Shown: positions 23,998 through 33,279 of the stretch, piece by piece
Position numbering within the stretch: position 1 is the stretch's first letter
How the letters are laid out: the number at the start of each line of letters is the position of its first letter
Assembly (NCBI GenBank): GCA_949299565.1
Contig: OX437086.1
Location: forward strand, 944,099-1,008,098
Direction: 5' to 3'
From: an uncultured Bacillota bacterium
Lineage (GTDB): Bacteria; Bacillota_I; Bacilli_A; RFN20; CAG-826
DNA: 64,000 bases
Position numbers and translations under genes: made by a program
The notes under the pieces: generated by a model
What the model saw: only the letters and a program-made list of their open reading frames with translations
Databases searched by the model: none
What the model was told of the DNA's origin: nothing

Positions 23998-25954
23998 ACT
24001 CTATACGCGCTTAAGAAAACGCGATTGGTGGTTTGTCGCGATTATTGTTGTCCTAACAGTTTTACAAGTTTATTGCACGATGCTGATGGTCGATTACATC
24101 AGCGGCATGATTGAAGCCATTCAATATTTGAACTGCCATAACAGCGCTTATGAACTTTTCAATATGTTTGAAAGTGCAACAAGCGGAATCGAAGGAGGAG
24201 ATGCTCTTCTTGCCGCACTTCAGTCCATCTTTGCGCCTTTCGTCGATAGCAACGGGTCTATCGACTGGGTTTCATTGCAAAGCGATCCGGCTTATCTTGC
24301 CTTTATAAGCAACTTACCGATAGAAGTGCAAAACGTGATGAACACAATCATGAATGCCGGTCCCGGCGATATATGGATTGAAGCCGGAATGATGGTGTTA
24401 GTGGCTGTCGGAATTGCTGGTTGCCAAATTGTGATTGAAATCTTAGCCTCCTACGTCACGGCAAATCTCGCTTCAAAGGTTCGGGCTGAACTAAATGAGA
24501 AAGTATCTTCTTTTTCGCTCGCCGAAATCAAAAAGTTCACGACTGCTTCTTTAATTACTAGAGCAACAAATGACGTTCAGCAGGTCAGTATGTGCACTCT
24601 CTTGGTGCTCCGTATGATCTTCGCAGCCCCAATCACGGCGATTTGGGCCATTTGCAAAATCCAATCAGCAAGCTGGGAATTAACCTTGGCGACCGCGATT
24701 ACAATCATCTTGCTGGTCGCTGCTTTGACTCTCATCATGTGCTTTGTTTTGCCGGTTTTCAAAACGATGCAAAAGCGCATTGACCGCATCAACTCCTTAA
24801 CGCAAGAGAACTTGACTGGTCTCCGCGTTGTGCGGGCTTATAACGCCGAAGGATATCAGAAAAAGAAATTTGCTAAAGCCAATGAAGAACTTACAAAGAG
24901 TCAACTCTTTACTGGCCGTTTATTGGCTTTGATGTCTCCTGTCATGATGATTTTGATGAATGGTTTGACCTTGGCCATCTACTGGATCGGTGCCTATTTA
25001 ATTCAAGGAGGCTCTACTACTTTAAATTATGCGAGCGTCTCCGCCTTCTCGCAGTTGGCCACGCAAATCGTCATGTCGTTTATGATGCTTTTGATGATGT
25101 TTATCATGTGGCCGCGTGCCAGCGTCTCAGCCAGGCGAATCAACGAGGTCATCGAATGTCCTCTTTCAATAAATGATCCGGCAAATCCGAAAGACGTTCT
25201 TGAAAGCGGAACAGTCGAGTTCCGTGACGTTTCTTTCCGTTATCCCGATGCTGAAGAAGACGTTTTGGAGCATGTTTCCTTCAAGGCCAAAAAAGGCGAT
25301 ACCATCGCCTTCATCGGTTCAACTGGTTCTGGAAAATCCTCACTCGTGAACTTGGTAGCCCGCCTTTATGACGTGACGGATGGCGAAGTTCTCGTCGATG
25401 GCGTCAATGTCAAAGAATTGAAGCAAGAGACTCTTCGTTCACATATCGGCTTTGTCCCACAGCAAGGCGTTCTTTTCTCCGGAACGGTAAGGAGCAACAT
25501 CTCTTTGGGTCTCGAAGGCGAAATTGACGATGATGAATGCAAAAGGGCATTAGAAGTTGCCTGTGCTGATTCTTTTGTCAAAGACATGGAAGGCGGATAT
25601 GATGCCTCAATTGCGCAAGGCGGAACCAACGTCTCAGGCGGACAAAGGCAGAGGCTCTGCATCGCCCGCGCTGTCGCTTTAAAACCAGAGATTTTCGTTT
25701 TTGACGATTCGTTCTCTGCTTTAGATTTCAAAACCGATCGAGCCGTTCGTGAAAATCTAGCAAAAGACGAAAAAGACGCCACTAAGCTAATTGTCGCTCA
25801 ACGGATTGGAACAATCATGGATGCCGACTTGATTTTAGTTCTTCAAGAAGGAAAGGTTGTCGGTCAAGGGACACATAAAGAGCTTTTGAAGAACTGCAGT
25901 GTCTATCGTGACATTGCTCTCAGCCAGATGTCAAAGGAGGAACTTGGTTTATGA
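23990..25954 (+). CDS. Heterodimeric ABC exporter subunit with degenerate ATP site
   Basis: A 654-residue half transporter: six membrane segments then an ATPase domain. A large extracytoplasmic loop of about 90 residues (37-128) sits between segments 1 and 2, far longer than usual. The ATPase shows Walker A GSTGSGKS (443-450), Q-loop Gln 491, signature VSGGQ (548-552) and Walker B IFVFDD (568-573). Asp 573 replaces the catalytic Glu, and the switch His is Gln (KLIVAQRI). These changes mark the non-hydrolysing member of pairs such as LmrCD, BmrCD and TM287/288. AAGGAGG precedes the ATG; the gene overlaps marR by 8 nt and the partner by 4 nt. Drug or metabolite export is likely; substrate unknown. 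Confidence 0.92.
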   Translation: MFKLYTRLRKRDWWFVAIIVVLTVLQVYCTMLMVDYISGMIEAIQYLNCHNSAYELFNMFESATSGIEGGDALLAALQSIFAPFVDSNGSIDWVSLQSDPAYLAFISNLPIEVQNVMNTIMNAGPGDIWIEAGMMVLVAVGIAGCQIVIEILASYVTANLASKVRAELNEKVSSFSLAEIKKFTTASLITRATNDVQQVSMCTLLVLRMIFAAPITAIWAICKIQSASWELTLATAITIILLVAALTLIMCFVLPVFKTMQKRIDRINSLTQENLTGLRVVRAYNAEGYQKKKFAKANEELTKSQLFTGRLLALMSPVMMILMNGLTLAIYWIGAYLIQGGSTTLNYASVSAFSQLATQIVMSFMMLLMMFIMWPRASVSARRINEVIECPLSINDPANPKDVLESGTVEFRDVSFRYPDAEEDVLEHVSFKAKKGDTIAFIGSTGSGKSSLVNLVARLYDVTDGEVLVDGVNVKELKQETLRSHIGFVPQQGVLFSGTVRSNISLGLEGEIDDDECKRALEVACADSFVKDMEGGYDASIAQGGTNVSGGQRQRLCIARAVALKPEIFVFDDSFSALDFKTDRAVRENLAKDEKDATKLIVAQRIGTIMDADLILVLQEGKVVGQGTHKELLKNCSVYRDIALSQMSKEELGL

Positions 25955-27741
25955 GTAAAAAACGCAATGCGAAAAATACTACATCATCCTCGCTTCTAAA
26001 ATTAGGAAAGGATGCTGGAAAGCGTTTGATTCCAATCGGAATCGCTGCTCTTTTGTTGATATTCTCCGTTGTTCTTCAGATTTTGGCTCCGAGTTATTTA
26101 TCGGATTTCACAAATGAAATTGCGAACAACTATTTAATTCAAACAATTGATATGGCTAATCTTTTGCGGATTGGCATCACACTCATTATCTTTTACCTTT
26201 TAGTTGCGCTCAGCGGCTATCTCGCTAACTATATTTTGACGACCGTCACTCAACGTTATGCTCAAAAATTAAGAGATGACATCGCCGAAAAAATCAACCG
26301 TGTTCCGCTAGCCTATTTTGATTCGCATTCTCATGGCGATCTTTTATCGACTTTGACAAACGATGTTGATCAAATCGGACAATCGCTTCAGCAAAGCGTC
26401 GGCATGGTGGTTCAATCAGTTTTCATGCTGATTGGTGCCTTAATCGCGATGTTTGTCACTTCTTGGCAAATGGCCCTGGCGGCAATGGCGAGTCTGCCGT
26501 TTATGATCATCTTCGTCCTAATCGTTCTTAAGTTAGCCAACCCGCAATTCAAAAGACGACAAGACGCGATCGCGGCTGTCAACTCTGTCGTGGAAGAAGT
26601 TTATTCCGGACATCTTGTCATCAAATGTTTCAATGCTCGAAAAAAGACAAACGATTCCTTTAATAAGGAGAACAACAAACTGAAAAACGCGATGTTTTCC
26701 GCTCAATGTTTCGGTGGTCTCTTCCAACCGCTTATGAACTTCATTTCTTACTTCGCTTATGCGGCGGTCTTTCTCGTCGGCGGATTGCTCATGAATGCCG
26801 ATGCTGGCATCACTTTTGGAACTATCACCGCTTTCACGGTTTATGTATCCTTATTCCAGTCTCCTCTCAGTCAAATCGCTCAAGCGATGAATACCTTGCA
26901 GATGGCCTCTGCTTCTTCTCATCGCGTTTTCTCCTTCCTTGAAGAAAAAGAACTCGCCAACGAAGATGATAAGAAAGAACATTTCCCACTTATAAATGGC
27001 AAAAAGGCTGTTAAAGGTGAAGTCAATTTCAACCACGTTTCCTTTGGATATGATGAACACCGCACAATCATTCATGATTTCTCAGCCAGCATTAAGCCGG
27101 GAATGAAAGTGGCAATCGTCGGACCAACCGGCGCTGGCAAAACAACGCTTGTCAATCTCTTGATGCGTTTCTATGAATTAAATTCTGGCTCGATTACGAT
27201 TGATGGCGTTCCGATTTCAGAGATGAAGCGCGAAGAAGTTCATGATATCTTCGGCATGGTTTTGCAAGACACTTGGTTATTCCAAGGAAGCGTTCGTGAA
27301 AATCTTGTTTATAACACCGAAAACGTCAGCGATGAAAAAATCAAGGAAGCCTTAAAAGAAGGATCCTTGTCGCATTATGTTCGGACATTGCCAGGCGGAC
27401 TCGATTACCAAATCGAGGACACTTCTTCAATTGCCGGCGGGCAAAAACAACTTATGACAATCGTCCGTGCTTCTTTAAAAGATGCTCCGCTTTTGATTCT
27501 TGACGAAGCGACTTCCAACGTCGATACACGGACAGAAGAGAAAATCCAAGAAGCGATGGATCGCTTGATGAAAGGAAGGACTTCGTTTGTTATCGCTCAC
27601 CGCTTATCAACAATTCGCAATTCCGATCTGATACTTGTTATGCGCGATGGTGAGATTGTAGAGCAAGGAACGCATGATGCCCTTATGGCGCAAAACGGTT
27701 TCTATAGTTCGCTTTATAACTCGCAGTTTGCATTGGAATAA
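25951..27741 (+). CDS. Heterodimeric ABC exporter subunit with canonical catalytic site
   Basis: A 596-residue half transporter: six membrane segments in residues about 25-325, then an ATPase domain. Walker A is GPTGAGKT (391-398), Walker B LLILDE (514-519) with the catalytic Glu 519, and switch His 550 in VIAHRLSTI. Its own signature is SIAGGQ (493-498) instead of LSGGQ, as expected where the degenerate site borrows that motif. Together with the preceding subunit it should form one asymmetric exporter in the cytoplasmic membrane. It has an AAGGAGG site and a 4-nt ATGA overlap. A strong terminator ends the operon. Confidence 0.93.
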   Translation: MSKKRNAKNTTSSSLLKLGKDAGKRLIPIGIAALLLIFSVVLQILAPSYLSDFTNEIANNYLIQTIDMANLLRIGITLIIFYLLVALSGYLANYILTTVTQRYAQKLRDDIAEKINRVPLAYFDSHSHGDLLSTLTNDVDQIGQSLQQSVGMVVQSVFMLIGALIAMFVTSWQMALAAMASLPFMIIFVLIVLKLANPQFKRRQDAIAAVNSVVEEVYSGHLVIKCFNARKKTNDSFNKENNKLKNAMFSAQCFGGLFQPLMNFISYFAYAAVFLVGGLLMNADAGITFGTITAFTVYVSLFQSPLSQIAQAMNTLQMASASSHRVFSFLEEKELANEDDKKEHFPLINGKKAVKGEVNFNHVSFGYDEHRTIIHDFSASIKPGMKVAIVGPTGAGKTTLVNLLMRFYELNSGSITIDGVPISEMKREEVHDIFGMVLQDTWLFQGSVRENLVYNTENVSDEKIKEALKEGSLSHYVRTLPGGLDYQIEDTSSIAGGQKQLMTIVRASLKDAPLLILDEATSNVDTRTEEKIQEAMDRLMKGRTSFVIAHRLSTIRNSDLILVMRDGEIVEQGTHDALMAQNGFYSSLYNSQFALE

Positions 27742-27755
27742 GGAGTTCTAAAAGG

Positions 27756-27791
27756 AAAAGCCACGCATACCGCTGCGCGGCTTTTATTTTG
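27756..27791 (+). terminator. Terminator of the marR-ABC operon
   Basis: Stem AAAAGCC-A-CGCA with TGCG-C-GGCTTTT, six-base loop, then TATTTT. It starts 15 nt past the last stop codon. Confidence 0.85.
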
Positions 27792-28000
27792 GCTGAGATA
27801 TAGGAAAAATTTGTCTAAGTTAATAATCGAAATCAAAGCTCTACAAGAAACAAATATCTAGGTGTGTTTAATTCATGTGGACATCTTCTTTTTAAAGACA
27901 TTAATGCATCTTAAGAAAAATAATAGTAAAAGACTATGAGCGCTCTTTGATAACGCCTAATAGCATTTAACACTCTTAAAAATAGCAACGTTAAAAAAAT

Positions 28001-28024
28001 AAAAAATGCCGATATGAATCGGCA
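28001..28024 (-). terminator. Terminator of tRNA-Thr, stem TGCCGAT/ATCGGCA
   Basis: Stem at 28007-28013 and 28018-28024 with a four-base loop, followed on the minus strand by TTTTTTATTTTTTT. The stem equals those at 22768 and 44161. The 209 bases between this and the exporter terminator hold nothing I recognise. Confidence 0.85.
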
Positions 28025-28036
28025 TTTAATTTTTAA

Positions 28037-28112
28037 TGGTGCCGTCTAACGGAATCGAACCGCCAACCTACTGATTACGATTCAGTTGCTCTACCAGTTG
28101 CGCTAAGACGGC
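28037..28112 (-). tRNA. tRNA-Thr(CGT)
   Basis: A 76-nt cloverleaf with encoded CCA. The anticodon loop ATCGTAA gives CGT, reading ACG. The acceptor stem is GCCGTCT/AGACGGC. Confidence 0.95.
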
Positions 28113-28121
28113 GCGGAGCCA

Positions 28122-28150
28122 ATCTTAACGCATGTTTTAAAATAACTCAA
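28122..28150 (-). promoter_or_regulatory. Promoter of tRNA-Thr overlapping the ATPase stop codon
   Basis: TTGAGT (28145-28150) and TAAGAT (28122-28127), spacer 17. The -35 box contains the TGA stop of the upstream ATPase gene. Confidence 0.55.
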
Positions 28151-30852
28151 TGTTTCTTTGCGCTTTTGCGGTAGATCCACCTTCCGAAGACAGAAATTTC
28201 GTGAACTACCAAAGGCGAGAGAGCTAAGAGGAAGACCCAAAGATAATCGATTGGGTGATCGTGAAGCGGGAAGACGGAGAAGAAAGTATTGAGCCCAGGA
28301 ATTTCAATAACCGCGAAGGTTAAAGCTAAACCAACAAAGAAGGCTGTCCACAACATCGCGTTTTTGTCCTTGAAGACGCGGATAACAGAATGCCGATAAT
28401 CGGTCATTCCAAGCATATGGAACAATTGAGAGAAGGCTAACACCGAGAAAGCCATTGATTGTGCTTCTTCTAAAGCGATTTGATCTAACTCGAAATAAGC
28501 GTTGATATCAGCAATCGAGAAACAACCAGCTGAGAATGGCTTAATGAGGAAGGCAATAAGCGTTACTAAACCAATCAAAGCGCCATATGAGAAAACGAGA
28601 GTATATCCACCACGTGCAAATATTGATTCATTCGGATTACGCGGTTTATCATGCATGATATCGTCTGGCTTCTTATCAGAGCCAAGAGCAATCGCCGGAA
28701 GCGAATCGGTGACAAGGTTTACCCATAAAAGGTGCACTGCAATTAGAGGAGCCGGTAAACCAATCAAAGTGGCGACAAACATCGCTAAGACTTCACCAAT
28801 GTTACAAGATAAAAGGAAGAAAATTGTCTTGCGAATATTGGCATAAATGCCGCGACCTTCTTCCACCGCTTTTTCAATTGAAGCGAAATTGTCGTCGGTT
28901 AAAACCATATCGGCCGCGCCTTTAGCAACATCAGTGCCAGTAATGCCCATCGCAATGCCGATATCGGCTGTTTTAAGAGACGGGGCGTCGTTAACGCCAT
29001 CGCCAGTCATGGCCGCAATATGTCCGTTGGCTTTGATGGCACTGACGATTTGAACTTTGTTTTCTGGGGAAACGCGGGCAAAAACACGAACAAATTCAAC
29101 TTTTTTCTGTAGTTCTTCCGGCGTGCAAGCATCAATTTCATCGCCCGACATGCATTCCTCAGCTTTTGAAGCAATTCCGAGTTCTTTTGCAATCGCAAAG
29201 GCTGTATCTTTGTGGTCGCCAGTAATCATAATCGTTGTAATTCCAGCCTCTTTTAATGTTTGAACGGCTGGTTTAGCAGCTTCACGCGGCGGATCGACCA
29301 TTCCGACCAATCCAACAAAAATTAAATCATCTTCGCTCATCTTTTCCGGTTTAGCTTTCGAATCCTTGAATGAAAGTGCTAAAACACGAAGAGCCCGGGC
29401 AGACATTTTTTGTGAAGCTTCTTCGATTTGCTCGCGATGTTCGCTTGTTAAAGGAACAATCTTTCCATCTAAATGAATACTTTTGCAACGTGCGATAACC
29501 TGATCGAGCGCACCTTTTGTGAATTGCCGATAGCCGTTTTCATTTTGGTGCAAGGTCGACATCATTTTCCGAACAGAATCAAAAGGCAATTCATCGACAC
29601 GGGGCGACACTTCCTCTAAAGAGGATTTGCTCATCTTTAATTCATCGGCAAAACGAACCAAGGCGACCTCTGTCGGATCACCATAAACGCCTTTTTCGAT
29701 TGAAGCGTCGGAACACAAACACATTCCCTCCGCTAAGAGGATTTCGTTGTCGGCAAAATCTTTTTGTTCGTGGTAGGAGTTGTTCGCATAAGTAGCGACA
29801 ACCGTCATCTTGTTTTGAGTCAAGGTGCCGGTTTTATCAGAGCAAACAACCGAGACTGCGCCGAGAGTTTCAACAGACGCCAAACGCCTAACGATTGTAT
29901 TGACCTTCGTCATTTTGCGAACGCCAAGAGCAAGAACGATTGTTACAACAGCTAAAAGTCCTTCAGGAATCGCGGCTACTGCCAAAGAAACAGCACTCAA
30001 AAGCGATGTTGACCACCCGCTAGCAATCGTACCATTCACGCCATCATAAATAAGCGAAACGATAAACATCAAAATGACAATACCGACCGTCAAAATACCT
30101 AAGAACTTTGAAAGTTGGGCAAGCTTTTTCTGAAGAGGCGTTTGTTCGTTACCGCCATTCTCAAGCATCGTGGCAATCCGACCGATTTCAGTTTTCATGC
30201 CGGTAGCAATGACAACGCCTTCGCCGCGTCCGTAAACCACTGGTGTTGACATATAACATTCATTGACGCGGTCTCCAACACCGGATTCCTCACTCAAGAC
30301 AAAGGATGCATCCTTTTCAACCGGAAGCGATTCGCCAGTCAACGATGATTCATCAGTCTTTAATGAATGCGATTTCAAAAGTCGCAAATCAGCGGGAATA
30401 CTCCGTCCTTCTTCCAAAATGACAATGTCGCCAGGCACAAGTTCTTCAGCTTTAATCTCGATAAGATTACCGTCACGCCTGACAGTCGCCGTCGGCGATG
30501 ATAACTTCTTTAAAGCTTCTAACGCCTTCTCAGCGCGCGCCTCTTGAACAGTGCCAATGATCGCATTAATGAGAACAACGGCGAAAATAATGACGACATC
30601 GATATACGATTCACTATCTTGATTGATGATTCCAATGATTAACGAAATAAGAGCAGCGGCAAAAAGAACAAAAACCATCGGATCCTTGAATTGACCGAGG
30701 AAAGTGAAAAAGATTGATTTCTTTTTCTCCTCCTGCAGTTTATTAGGACCATAAGTTGCTTGACGCTTCTTGACTTCAGCGGAAGTTAGACCGGTTTCTT
30801 GATTGCTGTCTAATTCTTGGAGCGTCTCGGAGATGTTTTTATTTTCGAACAT
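28147..30852 (-). CDS. P-type cation-transporting ATPase (Ca2+/Mn2+ type)
   Basis: A 901-residue P2-type ATPase that pumps cations out at the cost of ATP. An N-terminal cation-ATPase domain (TGLTSAEVKKRQATYGPNKL in part) is followed by the actuator TGES loop, ten membrane segments, the phosphorylation motif SDKTGTLTQNK and the hinge TGDGVNDAPSLK. Segment 4 has VAAIPEGLLAVVT, with the PEGL motif of Ca2+ pumps. The frame is open 17 codons further upstream, but that stretch is the 3' part of a riboswitch; I start at MFENKNIS, with GAGGTG 4 nt before. A yybP-ykoY leader points to Mn2+-responsive control, so Mn2+ (or Ca2+ and Mn2+) export is the best guess. Confidence 0.93.
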   Translation of the reverse strand: MFENKNISETLQELDSNQETGLTSAEVKKRQATYGPNKLQEEKKKSIFFTFLGQFKDPMVFVLFAAALISLIIGIINQDSESYIDVVIIFAVVLINAIIGTVQEARAEKALEALKKLSSPTATVRRDGNLIEIKAEELVPGDIVILEEGRSIPADLRLLKSHSLKTDESSLTGESLPVEKDASFVLSEESGVGDRVNECYMSTPVVYGRGEGVVIATGMKTEIGRIATMLENGGNEQTPLQKKLAQLSKFLGILTVGIVILMFIVSLIYDGVNGTIASGWSTSLLSAVSLAVAAIPEGLLAVVTIVLALGVRKMTKVNTIVRRLASVETLGAVSVVCSDKTGTLTQNKMTVVATYANNSYHEQKDFADNEILLAEGMCLCSDASIEKGVYGDPTEVALVRFADELKMSKSSLEEVSPRVDELPFDSVRKMMSTLHQNENGYRQFTKGALDQVIARCKSIHLDGKIVPLTSEHREQIEEASQKMSARALRVLALSFKDSKAKPEKMSEDDLIFVGLVGMVDPPREAAKPAVQTLKEAGITTIMITGDHKDTAFAIAKELGIASKAEECMSGDEIDACTPEELQKKVEFVRVFARVSPENKVQIVSAIKANGHIAAMTGDGVNDAPSLKTADIGIAMGITGTDVAKGAADMVLTDDNFASIEKAVEEGRGIYANIRKTIFFLLSCNIGEVLAMFVATLIGLPAPLIAVHLLWVNLVTDSLPAIALGSDKKPDDIMHDKPRNPNESIFARGGYTLVFSYGALIGLVTLIAFLIKPFSAGCFSIADINAYFELDQIALEEAQSMAFSVLAFSQLFHMLGMTDYRHSVIRVFKDKNAMLWTAFFVGLALTFAVIEIPGLNTFFSVFPLHDHPIDYLWVFLLALSPLVVHEISVFGRWIYRKSAKKH

Positions 30853-30870
30853 ACAGCACCTCGTGCTACC

Positions 30871-30960
30871 GCGAGAAATCTCACCATCCGAAGGATCTGT
30901 CACCGGCTAGTTCCGAACTAGCGGCTTGACGATGACAAAAGCAGGTTACTCCTTTCCCGC
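30871..30960 (-). ncRNA. yybP-ykoY manganese riboswitch
   Basis: On the minus strand the closing stem P1 is GCGGGAAA with TTTCTCGC. The conserved 5' internal loop reads GGAGTAAC, followed by GTCATCGTCA, a 6-bp stem CTAGTT/AACTAG, the strand CCGGTGAC, and the conserved 3' loop GGTGAGA next to P1. These match the hallmark elements of the yybP-ykoY family, which binds Mn2+. Directly after P1 lies AGCAC-GAG-GTGCT, a hairpin holding the GAGG of the ATPase ribosome binding site. The 3' strand of P1 (CTCGC) could instead pair with CGAGG and hide that site, so metal binding would switch translation on. The last point is inference from base pairing. Confidence 0.85.
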
Positions 30961-30971
30961 ACAACAAAAGT

Positions 30972-30999
30972 ATTATATGGAAAATATAATTTCAGTTAA
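30972..30999 (-). promoter_or_regulatory. Promoter of the riboswitch-ATPase unit
   Basis: TTAACT (30994-30999) and TATAAT (30972-30977) on the minus strand, spacer 16. The predicted start is 5-10 nt before the P1 stem, so the transcript opens with the riboswitch. Confidence 0.65.
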
Positions 31000-31008
31000 A
31001 GGGCGATT

Positions 31009-31659
31009 TTAGTCACGATTGAGACGGAGATAAGTGAAGAAAACAGAGAGAGCTAGGCAAACATCGACCAACGGGCTAAAAAGAGCCATCATCGATAAAA
31101 CATCGAAGCCGACTACAGAAAAATAAACTGACCATGAAGCGATTTCAAAAACTGAACTCAAAGAAATCAAGATAAGAAAAATAATCGCGACATTTCGCAA
31201 AGAACGATAACGATAATCGCGTCCACTGATGAAATTCCTCGTGCGGATGTAAAGATAGATTCCTAGCGCAGCTGCCAGAACTAAAAGCAACAAGTGGACG
31301 ATATAAAGCCACGAATACGTCGTATTCGAACCATAGGGGAAAATGTCGATGATAAATGTAGCAATAACATCCCACACCATCATGAAAATAAAGGCCAGCA
31401 CACCAGAATAAGCTAGATATGAATTGCGGATATTTCCGGCATAAAGAAAATAAAGGACAAAGATAATAACGCCAAAATTCCAAATAGAACTAAAAAGGTT
31501 AAGCCCGTTATAGCCAAAATTGACAATGGCATATAAATCGCTGGCAAAAACACCACATTCAAAAATAAAGCCTAATGAGGCAAAAAGAATCGCTAGATAT
31601 TTTTTCCAATTATATTTCCAACTGCGGAAGAACCATTTAAGACGCGATAAGAATTTCAT
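31009..31659 (-). CDS. Six-segment membrane protein of unknown function
   Basis: A 216-residue protein with a basic, aromatic N-terminus (MKFLSRLKWFFRSWKYNWKK) and six hydrophobic segments at about 20-42, 54-74, 82-108, 117-137, 154-176 and 185-207. The loop RTRNFISGRDYRYRSLRN is positively charged and should be cytoplasmic. I do not recognise a family. The mRNA looks leaderless: a TATAAT box ends 6 nt before the ATG and no ribosome binding site exists. It ends about 10 nt from the promoter of the ATPase unit and is divergent from the flavoprotein operon. Confidence 0.7.
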   Translation of the reverse strand: MKFLSRLKWFFRSWKYNWKKYLAILFASLGFIFECGVFASDLYAIVNFGYNGLNLFSSIWNFGVIIFVLYFLYAGNIRNSYLAYSGVLAFIFMMVWDVIATFIIDIFPYGSNTTYSWLYIVHLLLLVLAAALGIYLYIRTRNFISGRDYRYRSLRNVAIIFLILISLSSVFEIASWSVYFSVVGFDVLSMMALFSPLVDVCLALSVFFTYLRLNRD

Positions 31660-31665
31660 GTACCA

Positions 31666-31698
31666 ATTATAGTCCTAGAGAGGAAAAAGCCATATAAT
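31666..31698. promoter_or_regulatory. Back-to-back -10 boxes of two divergent units
   Basis: On the minus strand TATAAT (31666-31671) lies 6 nt before the ATG of the membrane protein, predicting a leaderless mRNA. On the plus strand TATAAT (31693-31698) serves the flavoprotein operon with a leader of about 12-18 nt. Neither has a convincing -35, and each would have to lie over the other unit's promoter. Confidence 0.55.
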
Positions 31699-31722
31699 CA
31701 TTTGATAAAGAGATCAATGCTT

Positions 31723-33279
31723 ATGGAAAGAAAAACAGCAATCATCGTCGGCGCCGGTCCAGCAGGGCTCACTGCCGCTTATCAAATTCTTAAAACAGCG
31801 CCAAACATTCACCCTATAATCCTCGAGGAAAGTGCTGAAATCGGTGGAATTTCTCGCACCCATCTTTATAAAGGAAACCGGATGGACATCGGCGGTCATC
31901 GTTTTTTTACAAAAAACCATGAAGTTCAAGAACTTTGGCATGAGATTTTAAAAGTTCAAGGGGCGCCATCATCTGATGATTTGTTATTGAAACGTGACGT
32001 TCCTCTTGCGACGGGTGGCCCCGATCCTGAAAAAGAAGATGAAGTAATGCTTTCTCGTCATCGCATTTCGCGGATTCTTTATCTTCACAAATTCTTTGAC
32101 TACCCAATTTCTTTAAAATGGCAAACATTCAAAAACATGGGCTTCTCACGCACGATGAAGGCTGGTTTTGGATATTTAGGAAGCGCTGTCCATAAACGCA
32201 AAGAACTATCGCTTGCCGATTTTTACATCAATCGCTTTGGTAAACCGCTGTATCGGATGTTCTTTGAAGATTACACGAAGAAAGTGTGGGGTCGCGATCC
32301 GAAAGAAATTTCACCAGACTGGGGCGCGCAACGCGTCAAAGGGCTTTCGCTTTGGAAGGCTATCAGTAACGTCATAACAAAACCATTCCATAAGAAAAAC
32401 GTCGAAACATCTCTCATTGAGCGTTTTGAATATCCAAAATATGGGCCAGGTTTTTTATATGAAACGATGGCGAAGAGAATTGAGGAGATGGGCGGGGAAA
32501 TTCTCTTCAATCACCGCGTTAAAAAGGTAAATTTATCGGATAATCAAGTCACTTCTTTACTTGTGGAAACGCCCGCTGGCGATAAAGAAATAAGCGGTTC
32601 TTGCTTCTTCTCTTCAATGCCGCTTAAAGATTTATATTTGGCTATTGGAAATGAACTAGTTCCAAATGACGTTTTTGAAATTGCGACGCATTTAGTTTAC
32701 CGCGATTTCATAACCGTTGGCGTCCTCGCTAAAAAACTTCTTTTGAAGAACACAACTAAAGAAAAAACAATTAATGATTTAGTGCCTGACACTTGGATTT
32801 ATATTCAAGAAAGAGAAGTAAAAATCGGTCGTCTGCAAATCTTCAACAACTGGTCGCCGTACTTAGTGAAGGATCCTCTTAATAGCGTTTGGATCGGCCT
32901 TGAATACTTCGCGAATGAAGGCGATGAACTATGGGAGATGCCTGAAGAAGAATTTAAAAACTTTGCCATCAACGAATTGTCAAGCATCGGCGTCATTGAT
33001 CCGAATGACGTTATTGACGCGACCGAACTAAAAGTCAAGAAAGCCTACCCTGCATATTTTGATACCTACAAGGATATCGCCAAAGTGCGAGAACATCTTT
33101 TGACGATTAATAACCTCTATTGCATCGGGCGCAACGGACAGCATCGTTATAACAACATGGATCATTCAATGCTCACAGCCATTCAAGCCGTGCGTTCGCT
33201 CCTTGATCCTTCGAAATATCCGCCGGAACTTATATGGGAAGTGAACACTGAGCAAGACTACGCTGAGGAGAAAAAATGA
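31723..33279 (+). CDS. FAD-dependent amine oxidase/UDP-galactopyranose mutase-like flavoprotein
   Basis: A 518-residue flavoprotein. The N-terminal Rossmann loop is IIVGAGPAGLTAAYQIL, the second mark is GGISRTHLYKGNRMDIGGHRF in part, and a closing FAD motif appears in YCIGRNGQHRYNNMDHSM. This pattern belongs to the NAD(P)-binding amine oxidase group that includes UDP-galactopyranose mutase and protoporphyrinogen-oxidase-like proteins. The DIGGHRFF region and TWIYIQEREVKIGRLQIFNNW suggest a sugar-nucleotide or lipid-linked substrate rather than an amine. The start could also be the ATG two codons earlier. It overlaps the GT-C gene by 4 nt. Exact reaction unknown. Confidence 0.8.
   Translation: MERKTAIIVGAGPAGLTAAYQILKTAPNIHPIILEESAEIGGISRTHLYKGNRMDIGGHRFFTKNHEVQELWHEILKVQGAPSSDDLLLKRDVPLATGGPDPEKEDEVMLSRHRISRILYLHKFFDYPISLKWQTFKNMGFSRTMKAGFGYLGSAVHKRKELSLADFYINRFGKPLYRMFFEDYTKKVWGRDPKEISPDWGAQRVKGLSLWKAISNVITKPFHKKNVETSLIERFEYPKYGPGFLYETMAKRIEEMGGEILFNHRVKKVNLSDNQVTSLLVETPAGDKEISGSCFFSSMPLKDLYLAIGNELVPNDVFEIATHLVYRDFITVGVLAKKLLLKNTTKEKTINDLVPDTWIYIQEREVKIGRLQIFNNWSPYLVKDPLNSVWIGLEYFANEGDELWEMPEEEFKNFAINELSSIGVIDPNDVIDATELKVKKAYPAYFDTYKDIAKVREHLLTINNLYCIGRNGQHRYNNMDHSMLTAIQAVRSLLDPSKYPPELIWEVNTEQDYAEEKK

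Noticed and set aside
30852-30903. Possible N-terminal extension of the P-type ATPase
   Set aside because: The extra codons are the 3' half of the yybP-ykoY riboswitch; the proper start with GAGGTG is at 30852.
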